50,450 nt of DNA from Polaromonas sp. (lineage in GTDB: Bacteria; Pseudomonadota; Gammaproteobacteria; Burkholderiales; Burkholderiaceae_C), in NCBI RefSeq assembly GCF_013817205.1, contig NZ_JACDDD010000018.1:1-50450 (forward strand), written 5' to 3'. The translations under genes were made by a program, and so were the position numbers. Shown piece by piece: positions 35,135 to 42,754 of the stretch (position 1 is its first letter; every line of letters begins with the position of its first letter). A model generated the notes under the pieces. The model saw nothing but the letters and a program-made list of their open reading frames with translations, was not told where the DNA came from and searched no databases.

Positions 35135-35659
35135 CTAGTGTGCAATGCGGAAGTCCGCGTCGTCACAGAGCTCGTCGAGGACCAGGGCGTCGGGCTCTTC
35201 GCCAAAGCTCCAGTAGACCATCAGCACGATGATCTTGAGGTCGTCGAGCGCCAGCGGGTCGCCCGGGGCGGCCATGGCTCGGTCCATGACGATTTCCCGC
35301 ATGTGCGCTGGCAACACGCCCGAGGACTCGAGAAAGCTGACGAAGCCCAGGGCTTGCGCACCCAGGTGTTCCTGCTCGGCGACCGAGTAGACGCGCAGGC
35401 TCCCGGCCGACTGGGCCTGGAAGCCCGGTGCGGCGGAAAGCGCTGCTACCGCGCCGGTATTGATCATCGAAGCCGCCTCGGGCGTGCCACGCTGGGTGTT
35501 CTGGGCCGCGATATTCAGGCCGTTGAGCCAGACCAGCGCCGCCTCGATTTCATCGGCTTCAAAGCCAACAGCGGTGAGTTTGCGGCTCAGCTGGTGCAAC
35601 TCCGGGCAGGCGTCGCCTTGCCAATAATTTTCGTAAACATACACCAGCACTTCAAACAT
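35135..35659 (-). CDS. smg: Smg protein (DUF494)
   Basis: This is a 174-residue protein starting MFEVLVYVYENYWQG, the signature of Smg/DUF494, a small acidic protein encoded beside dprA, def and fmt in many proteobacteria and of unknown function. The C-terminal region LDDLKIIVLMVYWSFGEEPD is typical. I chose the start at 35659, where family similarity begins. The TAG stop reads straight into the inverted family A end (TAGCCCCCACG). Confidence 0.93.
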   Translation of the reverse strand: MFEVLVYVYENYWQGDACPELHQLSRKLTAVGFEADEIEAALVWLNGLNIAAQNTQRGTPEAASMINTGAVAALSAAPGFQAQSAGSLRVYSVAEQEHLGAQALGFVSFLESSGVLPAHMREIVMDRAMAAPGDPLALDDLKIIVLMVYWSFGEEPDALVLDELCDDADFRIAH

Positions 35660-35714
35660 GCGTCCAATATAACGCAGTTTGTTAGGGCCGGTCGTTCGCG
35701 CTGCAGGGCCTGGC

Positions 35715-36836
35715 TCAGCCCAGGGACATGCGCTGAAACAGGCCACCGGGCAGCCTCGCCACGCGGTTGGCCAGTTCCAGCGCCAGCAGTTGTGCCTGCA
35801 ACTCTGGCGTGGGCAGCCCGGTGCGCGCCTGCAATGCATCAAGGCTCACGGGGTCAAACCCCATGGCTGACAGCAAGGGCGACTCTTCGGGTTCGGGCTG
35901 GCTGTCAGACCAGGCACCCGTAGCCGCGCCCGCGTGCGGGAGCTGAAGTTCTTCAAGCACATCCTGCGCCGATTCAACCAGCTTGGCGCCCTGCTTGATC
36001 AATGCATGGCAGCCGCGCGACTGCGTTGAGTGGATGGAGCCCGGAATCGCAAACACTTCCTTGCCCTGTTCGGCGGCCAGGCGCGCGGTGATCAGAGACC
36101 CCGATTTCAGCGCCGCTTCGACCACCAGCGTACCCTGCGCCAGCCCCGAAATGATCCGGTTGCGCTTGGGGAAGTTGGCCGTCAGCGGTGGCGTTCCTAG
36201 CGGGAACTCGCTGATGATCAGGCCTTGCTGGGCGATCCGGTGCGCCAAGTCCAGGTGTTTCTTGGGGTAGACCCGGTCCAGCCCGGTGCCGACCACGGCA
36301 ATGGTGGTGCCGCCACCCAGCAAGGCGCCGTCGTGGGCTGCGCCATCCACGCCGAGTGCCAGGCCCGACACCACGCAGAGATCCGAGGCGCCGAAGGTCC
36401 TGGCAAATTGCCGGGCGTTGTGCTCGCCCTGCGGCGTTGGGTTGCGGCTGCCTACCATGGCCAGGCAAAGTGCTCTGTTATTGATAGCTGACCACGCCCG
36501 CGAATCGGGGGCTCCAAGCATATAAAGCATGGAGGGTGGGTCTTCGATGTCGAGCAGTGCGGACGGATAACCGGGGTCGCCCAGGGTCACCACCTGCCGA
36601 TCGTCGCCAGCCTGCAGCCATTGCAGCGTGGCCTCCAGCTGGCTGGCCAGGTTCTCCGGTGGAGTCAGCAGGGCGTTGGCGACCTTGTCGGGGCCGAGCT
36701 GGCGCAAGGTGCCGGCCGACTGCTCAAAAATGGCTTGCGCCGAACCAAAAGTGGCCAGCAGTTTGCGAGCAGTCGTGTTGCCCAGACCGGGCGTCAAGGC
36801 CAGACGCAACCAAGCGCCAAGTTCCGCGGCTTGCAT
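35715..36836 (-). CDS. dprA: DNA-protecting protein DprA with a repeat-derived insert
   Basis: This is a 373-residue single-strand DNA-binding protein that loads RecA during natural transformation. An N-terminal helix-hairpin-helix-like region (LGAWLRLALTPGLG) precedes the Rossmann core: LAMVGSRNPTPQG, VVSGLALGVDGAAHDGAL, FPLGTPPLTANFPKRNRIISG and EVFAIPGSIHS. A C-terminal winged domain follows near 320-370. Between LYM and LCLAMVGSR, residues 106-122 (LGAPDSRAWSAINNRA) are longer than I expect there and coincide with an in-frame family B repeat on the opposite strand. The gene otherwise looks intact. Confidence 0.93.
   Translation of the reverse strand: MQAAELGAWLRLALTPGLGNTTARKLLATFGSAQAIFEQSAGTLRQLGPDKVANALLTPPENLASQLEATLQWLQAGDDRQVVTLGDPGYPSALLDIEDPPSMLYMLGAPDSRAWSAINNRALCLAMVGSRNPTPQGEHNARQFARTFGASDLCVVSGLALGVDGAAHDGALLGGGTTIAVVGTGLDRVYPKKHLDLAHRIAQQGLIISEFPLGTPPLTANFPKRNRIISGLAQGTLVVEAALKSGSLITARLAAEQGKEVFAIPGSIHSTQSRGCHALIKQGAKLVESAQDVLEELQLPHAGAATGAWSDSQPEPEESPLLSAMGFDPVSLDALQARTGLPTPELQAQLLALELANRVARLPGGLFQRMSLG
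36472..36520 (+). repeat. Family B dispersed repeat, copy B4 (inside dprA)
   Basis: GCTCTGTTATTGATAGCTG then ACCACGCCCGCGAATCGGGG and GCTCCAAGC match B1 (TATAGCT, CACTCCCGTCTGGCGGGGGCT) in order and spacing. The copy lies antisense within dprA and keeps its frame. Confidence 0.65.
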
Positions 36837-36868
36837 GGCTGCACTGGTGGCGTGAGGGGGAGCTTGCT

Positions 36869-38086
36869 TTAGTTCGGGTTGATGAAGCGATCGCCCACTT
36901 TCGCGCCATCGACCACCTGCAGTACCAGCGCATAGGACACCTTTTCGAAGGTGCGGAAAACCATCAGCAGGCCGTTGCGTTCGTGGGGCAGCCTGATCTG
37001 TGTGCGGGGCGAATCCGTTCGGTCGGTCATCTGGACGCCGGTTTGCTGGATGGCCATCACGTGGCCCCGCTCCAGGCCGTCCCGGGCCCCGCGGTTGAGC
37101 ACCACGACCTGGTTTTCCCCCGCATAACGTACGGCGCTGCCATAAATCGACACAATCTGCCCTTCGATCTGCGTTGCCGGTGCACGCGGCACATAGCTGA
37201 GCAGCTCACGCGGGGGCTCAGCCACCAGACGGTCACCGATGCGCATTTCTTCCTTGGCCACCACGATGTCTATGGTTGCGGGCACGATTTCGGTTGATAC
37301 CTTGCCGTCCTTGCCCGTCACATTGGCGATGCTTTCTCCACGTACCAGCTCGGCCTTGCCTACAAACTGCGCTTCGTAGCCCAGAATTTCGCCAGTGGTC
37401 GGGTCTTTCAGCGGGGTGGCATTGCGGAAAACCCGGTAGTCGATGGGTTCGCCCCTGGCGTCGCTCAGGGGCTTGCCGCCTTCCTTGCTGCTGTAAACAC
37501 CGCGCGCATAGGCGCGGTCACCGCGGCTGAGCAGCACACGGCCTTCCTGGGTGGCCACGATGCGGGGTGCCAGGGCAAAGGCGGCTTCGTCAACAATCAG
37601 CGCCTCGGAAAGAAAGGGCTCAATGGCTTGCGGCGACAGCGTGGGCACCGCAGCATCGGACAGTGACTCGTAACGCGTGCGGGGCGACACCCGAACCGTG
37701 CCGCCGGGCAAACCGTCGGCGCCGCTGCGTGTTGTACGCAAGATGGCGCGGCCATTGGCCTTCTCCAGGTACAGCTGCTGGCCCGGATAGATGCGGTGCG
37801 GGTTGCGGATGTCTTCGAGGTTCATGCCCCACAGCTCGGGCCAGCGCCATGGGCTTTTGAGAAACATGCCGGAGATGCCCCACAGCGTGTCGCCGCGCTT
37901 GACGGTGTATTCGTCAGGGGCATTGGGCACCAGCTCGGTCAGGGGCACGCCAGCTTGCGCCACCTGATTGGCTGTGGCGCGCTGGCCAGACGTGATCGGG
38001 AAATTCTGGGCATGCAAACCTGCTGCGCTGAGCAGCAGGGCGGCGGCCATTGAAATTCGAGTGAAACGACCAGACATAGTTTGCAT
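36869..38086 (-). CDS. Secreted LysM-domain peptidoglycan-binding protein
   Basis: This is a 405-residue exported protein with signal peptide ending AAGLHAQ. A single LysM repeat lies near residues 59-108 (YTVKRGDTLWGISGMFLK, then NPHRIYPGQQLYL). The remaining 300 residues are beta-rich and of no recognised fold; they end GAKVGDRFINPN. Homologues sit beside dprA and def in many betaproteobacteria. The start is uncertain between 38086 and 38077 because neither has a strong ribosome site; an upstream extension to 38158 is unlikely. It is divergent from def. Confidence 0.88.
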   Translation of the reverse strand: MQTMSGRFTRISMAAALLLSAAGLHAQNFPITSGQRATANQVAQAGVPLTELVPNAPDEYTVKRGDTLWGISGMFLKSPWRWPELWGMNLEDIRNPHRIYPGQQLYLEKANGRAILRTTRSGADGLPGGTVRVSPRTRYESLSDAAVPTLSPQAIEPFLSEALIVDEAAFALAPRIVATQEGRVLLSRGDRAYARGVYSSKEGGKPLSDARGEPIDYRVFRNATPLKDPTTGEILGYEAQFVGKAELVRGESIANVTGKDGKVSTEIVPATIDIVVAKEEMRIGDRLVAEPPRELLSYVPRAPATQIEGQIVSIYGSAVRYAGENQVVVLNRGARDGLERGHVMAIQQTGVQMTDRTDSPRTQIRLPHERNGLLMVFRTFEKVSYALVLQVVDGAKVGDRFINPN

Positions 38087-38224
38087 CTTGGGGCCCTTGG
38101 GGCTGGCATGGCCGGTGGTGAGGGGGCCGGATGCCGTGTTTGTAACTTGATAAATCACTAGCGATTTTGTACTTAAGCCCTTGATTAGGCAACGAATATG
38201 CGATTTCGGAACTGCTCCGATGCC

Positions 38225-38253
38225 GAAAATTAGCGAAAATTAGCGAAAATAGC
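38225..38253 (+). repeat. Short tandem repeat between lysM gene and def
   Basis: Two exact GAAAATTAGC units and a third shortened one (GAAAATAGC) lie 21 bp upstream of def, in an AT-rich patch of the divergent promoter region. It could be a spacing or protein-binding element. Confidence 0.6.
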
Positions 38254-38273
38254 GACACCTGATTGTTTGCCCC

Positions 38274-38768
38274 ATGACCCAACTGACCATTCTTCGTTAT
38301 CCCGACCAGCGCTTGCACACTGTGGCCAAACCCGTGACTGGCATGGACGCGCGCATCCGTACCCTGGTGGCGGACATGCTGGAAACCATGTACGCCGCCG
38401 AGGGTATAGGCCTGGCCGCCAGCCAGGTCAATGTTCATGAGCGGGTGGTCGTGATTGATGTCAGTGAAGGCCGTGACCAGCCCCTGGTGCTGATCAATCC
38501 CGAGATTGTGTGGTCCAGTCCTGAAACCCAGATCAATGACGAAGGCTGCCTGTCGGTGCCCGGCGTGTACGACGGTGTGGAGCGCGCCAGCGCCATCAAG
38601 GTCCAGGCGCTGGACCTGGACGGCCAGCAGCAAACCCATGACGCCGAAGGCCTGCTCGCGGTGTGTGTGCAGCACGAGATGGACCATTTGATGGGCAAGG
38701 TGTTTGTTGAATACCTGTCGCCGCTCAAGCGCAACCGCATCAAGACCAAGATGCTCAAAAACAAATAG
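38274..38768 (+). CDS. def: Peptide deformylase
   Basis: This is a 164-residue metal enzyme that removes the formyl group from nascent N-formylmethionine. All three motifs are present: GIGLAASQ (residues 44-51), EGCLSVP with metal ligand Cys92, and QHEMDH with ligands His134 and His138 and catalytic Glu135. Its length is normal. It is followed by fmt, which makes formyl-Met-tRNA, so the start and end of the formyl cycle are paired. Copy A5 separates the two genes. Confidence 0.97.
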   Translation: MTQLTILRYPDQRLHTVAKPVTGMDARIRTLVADMLETMYAAEGIGLAASQVNVHERVVVIDVSEGRDQPLVLINPEIVWSSPETQINDEGCLSVPGVYDGVERASAIKVQALDLDGQQQTHDAEGLLAVCVQHEMDHLMGKVFVEYLSPLKRNRIKTKMLKNK

Positions 38769-38861
38769 AGCCCCCACGGTCGCTCGCTTCGCGTAGCTTC
38801 CCACCCCGAGGGGGCCGCTGCGTCTGCGGGCCGGCAAAGCCGGACCCGCGGCCCTGCCTGA
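38769..38861 (+). repeat. Family A dispersed repeat, copy A5
   Basis: The copy starts AGCCCCCACGGTCGCTCGCT directly after the def TAG and ends GCGGCCCTGCCTGAAAAG. The core hairpin has loop AAA (CCGGC-AAA-GCCGG) with the outer GCGGG/CCCGC pairing kept. Confidence 0.85.
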
Positions 38862-38894
38862 AAAGAGAGGCCTTTACCGGCGGTTTTCTTCTTT

Positions 38895-38920
38895 CCGTTC
38901 GTCCTGAACTTGTCGAAGGA
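38895..38920 (+). repeat. Generic dispersed motif before fmt
   Basis: CCGTTCGTCCTGAACTTGTC followed by GAAGGA resembles a short motif (TTCG...CTGA-CTTGTCGAA) that I recall from many proteobacterial intergenic regions. It is a third, independent repeat type. Confidence 0.45.
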
Positions 38921-38987
38921 TGCCCCTGACGCGACCACAGTTGGCCCGCTTCGTGCCCTGCTGCCGGTCTTCGGCGAAAATCAGCTG

Positions 38988-39968
38988 ATGCGCATTATTT
39001 TTGCCGGTACCCCTGAATTTGCCCGTGTGGCGCTGGCACAACTCCACGCCGCCGGTTTTGAGATTCCCCTGGTCCTGACCCAGCCCGACCGCCCTGCGGG
39101 CCGCGGCTTGAAGCTGCAGGCGTCCAGCGTCAAGCAGTTCGCCCTGGAGCACAACATTCCGGTGACGCAGCCGCGCAGCCTGCGGCTGGATGGCAAGTAC
39201 CCCGAAGATGCCGCTGCCGCACGTGCGGCCATCGAAGCGGCGCAGGCCGACGCCATGATAGTTGCCGCTTATGGTTTGATCCTGCCGCAGTGGGTGCTCA
39301 CCACACCCAGGCTGGGCTGCTTCAACATCCATGCTTCCTTGCTGCCGCGCTGGCGCGGCGCGGCCCCGATTCACCGCGCCATTGAAGCCGGCGACAACGA
39401 AACCGGCATCACCATCATGCGGATGGACGCGGGCCTGGACACCGGCGACATGCTGCTGATGGAGAAAGTCGCCATCCTGCCGGCCGACACCACGGCCAGC
39501 CTGCACGACCGATTGGCGGCCTTGGGCGGTCGCCTGATGGTGGAAGCGCTGGAACTGGCGGCCTGCGGTGGTCTGGCTCCCGTCAAGCAGCCGGATCAAG
39601 GCATCAGCTACGCCCACAAGATCGAGAAACACGAGGCCGCCATTGACTGGGCAGATGGCGCAACGGCGATTGAGCGCCGCATCCGTGCCTTCAATCCCTT
39701 TCCGGTCGCCGCCAGCCCGGTGGCCGGTGCAAGCCTCAAGATCTGGGAGTCTGCGGTGTTGCCGGGACAGCTGCCTGCAGGTGCGCGGCCGGGCGAGGTG
39801 GTGGCCGTCAGTGAACGGGGGGTGGATGTCGCTGCGGCAGACGCTGTGCTGCGCCTGACGCGCCTGCAAAAACCAGGTGGCAAACCGCTGGATGCCGCCG
39901 AATTTTTGCGTGGCTTTGCGCTGGCGCCGGGTATGGTGTTCGGGCCGGCAGCGGAGGCCGCGTCTTGA
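38988..39968 (+). CDS. fmt: Methionyl-tRNA formyltransferase
   Basis: This is a 326-residue enzyme that formylates initiator Met-tRNA with 10-formyl-tetrahydrofolate. It starts [16 protein letters not shown]. The catalytic region contains [16 protein letters not shown] (Asn, His) and the later Asp in DTGDMLL. The C-terminal OB-like domain holds the tRNA. The ATG at 38988 is chosen as the family start. The TGA overlaps the TTG start of azlC, suggesting coupling. Confidence 0.97.
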   Translation: MRIIFAGTPEFARVALAQLHAAGFEIPLVLTQPDRPAGRGLKLQASSVKQFALEHNIPVTQPRSLRLDGKYPEDAAAARAAIEAAQADAMIVAAYGLILPQWVLTTPRLGCFNIHASLLPRWRGAAPIHRAIEAGDNETGITIMRMDAGLDTGDMLLMEKVAILPADTTASLHDRLAALGGRLMVEALELAACGGLAPVKQPDQGISYAHKIEKHEAAIDWADGATAIERRIRAFNPFPVAASPVAGASLKIWESAVLPGQLPAGARPGEVVAVSERGVDVAAADAVLRLTRLQKPGGKPLDAAEFLRGFALAPGMVFGPAAEAAS

Positions 39969-40699
39969 ATCCCCTGAATGAGCCGCTGTGGCGTCACCCC
40001 GAGTTCCGCCAGGGCGTGCGCGACATGGCGCCGATTGCCGCCGGCACCGCGGCCTGGGGCCTGATGACGGGCGTGGCCATGGCCAAGTCCGGCCTCAGCG
40101 TGTTCGAGTGTGTGCTGATGACGCTGGTGGTCTTTGCCGGCAGTTCCCAGCTCGCTGCCGTGCCGCTGATCGTGGCCGGCGCGCCCATGTGGGTGATTCT
40201 CGCCACCGCTGCCTGCGTGAACTTGCGTTTTGTGGTGTTCAGCGCCCACCTGCGGCCGTACATGATGCACCAGCCCCTGTGGCGCCGTATGGCCGGCGGT
40301 TACTTCACCACCGACCTCAGTTATGTGATGTTCACCGCCCGGCATCCCAAACCTGTGCCGCCCGGCGACCTTCAGGCATTGCGCGCGCAGGAGGCCAGCC
40401 TGGCCGGAAACTGCGCCGTCACCTGGGTCGCCTGGATAGCTCCCAGCCTGATCGGTATCGCCATGGCGAACGCCGTGCCGTTGCACTGGGGCCTGGGTTT
40501 TGCGGGCATTCTGGCCTTGCTCGGCATCACGCTGTCACTTGCCAGCAGCCGATTACGCCTGGTCTCCGCCGGTGTGGCTGGCGCCGCTGCGGTTGCGTCC
40601 TTCGCGCTGCCCCTCAAGCTCAACATTCTGGTCGGCATTGCAGCGGCTGTGGCGGTGTGCCTGATGCTTGAAAAACCCATATCCGGGGAGACCACATGA
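39965..40699 (+). CDS. azlC: AzlC-family branched-chain amino acid exporter, large subunit
   Basis: This is a 244-residue inner-membrane protein with about seven hydrophobic segments. AzlC markers are [27 protein letters not shown] and [15 protein letters not shown]. With AzlD it exports branched-chain amino acids or analogues. The start is an unusual TTG at 39965 overlapping the fmt stop (TTGA); no ATG is available near the N-terminus, which fits coupling to fmt. Its stop overlaps azlD as ATGA. Confidence 0.9.
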   Translation: MNPLNEPLWRHPEFRQGVRDMAPIAAGTAAWGLMTGVAMAKSGLSVFECVLMTLVVFAGSSQLAAVPLIVAGAPMWVILATAACVNLRFVVFSAHLRPYMMHQPLWRRMAGGYFTTDLSYVMFTARHPKPVPPGDLQALRAQEASLAGNCAVTWVAWIAPSLIGIAMANAVPLHWGLGFAGILALLGITLSLASSRLRLVSAGVAGAAAVASFALPLKLNILVGIAAAVAVCLMLEKPISGETT

Positions 40700-41031
40700 C
40701 ACAGACCGATGGCTGGACCGTGCTTACCATCTTTGGCCTGGCCGTGGTCACGGTTCTCACGCGGTCATTCTTTTTCCTGTCGAGCAAACCCTGGACCTTG
40801 CCAGGCTGGGCCCAGCGCGGTCTGCACTATGCGCCGATTGCCGCGCTGGCAGCGGTCATCGTGCCCGAGATCGTGATGACGCAAGGCGCGCTGATCACCA
40901 CCTGGAAGGATGCACGTGTGTTTGCTGCCCTCGCCGGCGCTGCATGGTTCTTTTGGCGCCGCAGCGTGCTCGGCACCATCGTGGCCGGGATGGTGGTGTA
41001 CCTACCGCTGCATGTCCACTTGGGTTGGTAG
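40696..41031 (+). CDS. azlD: AzlD-family branched-chain amino acid exporter, small subunit
   Basis: This is a 111-residue membrane protein with three to four helices, including VLTRSFFFLSSKPW and YAPIAALAAVIVPEI. It overlaps azlC by 4 bp, the usual AzlCD arrangement. The TAG stop runs directly into the family A copy A6 (TAGCCCCCACG), so the terminal codons may have been set by that element. Confidence 0.9.
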   Translation: MTQTDGWTVLTIFGLAVVTVLTRSFFFLSSKPWTLPGWAQRGLHYAPIAALAAVIVPEIVMTQGALITTWKDARVFAALAGAAWFFWRRSVLGTIVAGMVVYLPLHVHLGW

Positions 41032-41141
41032 CCCCCACGTTTGCTGACTGAGAGCCTGCGGCAACTCCCTGCCCCTCGCACGACAAAAGAGGCACTGCGC
41101 CTGCGGCCCAGCGAAGCCGGTTTTGCGGCCCCTGCTGGTAG
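41031..41141 (+). repeat. Family A dispersed repeat, copy A6
   Basis: This is the most diverged copy. GCCCCCACGTTTGCTGACTG follows the azlD stop and it ends GCGGCCCCTGCTGGTAGGG. The inner hairpin is weakened (CCAGC-GAA-GCCGG) but the outer stem keeps G-T pairs. A TACAAT box (41163-41168) for pgk follows. Confidence 0.75.
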
Positions 41142-41162
41142 GGAAGCGCAGGCAGTGACGCC

Positions 41163-41168
41163 TACAAT
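41163..41168 (+). promoter_or_regulatory. Possible pgk -10 box
   Basis: TACAAT stands 44 bp before the pgk start. I see no good -35 hexamer at 16-18 bp, so this is tentative. Confidence 0.35.
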
Positions 41169-41211
41169 TTGAAGCTTTGCCAGCGACCCCAACTTTCCAT
41201 TGCGAGCCCCC

Positions 41212-42405
41212 ATGAAATTCATCCGTTTCTCCGATCTCTGCGCCCAGGGCCTCGTCAAGGGCCAGCGCGTGTTCATCCGTGCCGACCTCAATGTGCCGCA
41301 GGACGATGCGGGCCACATCACCGAAGACACGCGCATCCGCGCCTCGATTCCCTGCATCCAGATGGCGCTGGATGCCGGTGCGGCGGTGATGGTGACCTCG
41401 CACCTGGGCCGGCCCACCGAAGGTGCCTTCAAAGTCGAAGATTCACTGGCGCCGGTGGCCGCGCGCCTGGGCGAACTGATGGGCCGCGAGGTGCCGCTGA
41501 AGTCCGGCTGGGTGGATGGCGTTGATGTGCAGCCTGGGGAACTGGTGCTGCTGGAGAACTGCCGCGTCAACAAGGGCGAAAAGAAAAACGACGAAGCGCT
41601 GGCGCGCAAAATGGCTGTGCTCTGTGACATCTTTGTGCACGACGCTTTTGGCACGGCGCATCGCGCCGAAGCCTCCACCTACGGCATCGCGCAGTTCGCG
41701 CCCACCGCCTGTGCCGGCCCGCTGCTGGCCGCCGAGATGGACGCGATCTCCAAGGCGCTGGCCAATCCCAAACGCCCGCTGGTGGCCATCGTCGCCGGCA
41801 GCAAGGTGTCCACCAAACTTACCATCCTGAAGGCATTGGCCGGCAGGGTGGACCAGCTGATCGTTGGCGGCGGCATTGCCAATACCTTCATGCTGGCCAA
41901 CGGTCTGCCGATCGGCAAAAGCCTGGCCGAGCGTGAACTGCTGGACGAAGCACGCGCGGTGATGGAAGCGATGAAGGCGCGCGGTGCCGAGGTGCCGGTG
42001 CCCACGGATGTGGTGACAGCGAAAGCCTTTTCGGCCGACGCTGCTGCGACGGTCAAGGCCGCCGCCGATGTGGCGGACGACGACATGATTCTCGACATCG
42101 GCCCGCAAACCGCGAAAAAGCTGGCAGACCAATTGATGGCTGCCGGAACGATTGTCTGGAACGGGCCGGTCGGCGTGTTCGAGTTCGCCGCTTTCGAGGG
42201 AGGCACCAAAACCATCGCCGAAGCGATTGCCGCCAGCAGCGCTTTCAGCATCGCCGGCGGCGGCGACACCCTGGCCGCGATTGCCAAATACGGCATTGAC
42301 AAAGACGTGGGCTACATCTCCACCGGCGGCGGCGCTTTCCTGGAAGTGCTGGAGGGCAAAACCCTGCCGGCTTTCGAGATTTTGCAGAAGCGCGCAGAAG
42401 GCTAA
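41212..42405 (+). CDS. pgk: Phosphoglycerate kinase
   Basis: This is the 397-residue glycolytic enzyme that transfers phosphate from 1,3-bisphosphoglycerate to ADP. It shows [49 protein letters not shown] and the C-terminal GGGDTLAAI. The ATG at 41212 starts MKFIRFSDL. It is followed by pyk and then fba, so three glycolytic/gluconeogenic genes cluster here. The TAA stop is followed at once by repeat B5. Confidence 0.97.
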   Translation: MKFIRFSDLCAQGLVKGQRVFIRADLNVPQDDAGHITEDTRIRASIPCIQMALDAGAAVMVTSHLGRPTEGAFKVEDSLAPVAARLGELMGREVPLKSGWVDGVDVQPGELVLLENCRVNKGEKKNDEALARKMAVLCDIFVHDAFGTAHRAEASTYGIAQFAPTACAGPLLAAEMDAISKALANPKRPLVAIVAGSKVSTKLTILKALAGRVDQLIVGGGIANTFMLANGLPIGKSLAERELLDEARAVMEAMKARGAEVPVPTDVVTAKAFSADAAATVKAAADVADDDMILDIGPQTAKKLADQLMAAGTIVWNGPVGVFEFAAFEGGTKTIAEAIAASSAFSIAGGGDTLAAIAKYGIDKDVGYISTGGGAFLEVLEGKTLPAFEILQKRAEG

Positions 42406-42407
42406 GC

Positions 42408-42474
42408 GCTCCTGTTTTTATAGCTGTTCACGCTTGCCCCGCAAGGGCTAATGCCCGATTTGGCTTGAAATTCG
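42408..42474 (+). repeat. Family B dispersed repeat, copy B5
   Basis: GCTCCTGTTTTTATAGCTG, then TTCACGCTTGCCCCGCAAGG, GCTAATGCCCGATTTGGCTTG begins two bases after the pgk stop. The left GCTAT arm is degenerate but the later blocks match B3 closely. Confidence 0.75.
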
Positions 42475-42501
42475 GCGTGGGGCGAATGCGCTGTTCGCAG
42501 C

Positions 42502-42635
42502 GGGCGGGCGGGCGGGCGGGTGGCCCGGCCCGAAAAATCCGTCCAGCACTGGCGCGTGAAGTCAACCCCCAGGGCCGGCGCGGCAGCGGGCTCTGACATG
42601 GATGAACACAAGTGCATGGGATGGGATGGGATGGG
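42502..42635 (+). promoter_or_regulatory. Two G-quadruplex motifs in the pgk-pyk gap
   Basis: The 349-bp space between pgk and pyk holds repeat B5, then GGGCGGGCGGGCGGGCGGG (42502-42520) and GGGATGGGATGGGATGGG (42618-42635). Both fit the four-run G3 rule on the coding strand. The rest of the gap to 42754 shows no ORF; AGGAG lies just before the pyk start. Confidence 0.7.
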
Positions 42636-42754
42636 ATGAGTTTGTACCCTTCCCCTGCGTGCAGGCCGTGCATACCCGGGTTGCGGCTAGGGCGGTGGTA
42701 ACCGGCATGTAACTTTTTCGTGGGAAAATCAGAAACTAAATTACAGGAGACACC

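Larger units (their letters stand above)
34969..35135. mobile_element. Possible composite MITE-like element with 22-bp inverted ends
   Basis: The first 22 bases (34969-34990) and the reverse complement of 35114-35135 agree at 20 of 22 positions. The interval is 167 bp and contains copy A4 plus a GCGGCC-CGGCA-GGCCGC hairpin (35070-35086). The right end runs directly into the smg stop. It could be one non-autonomous element or two element ends that followed the two convergent genes; no target duplication is evident. Confidence 0.45.

Noticed and set aside
42502..42640. G-rich short repeats as a CRISPR-like or VNTR array
   Set aside because: Units of 4-5 bp without spacers; better described as G-quadruplex motifs.
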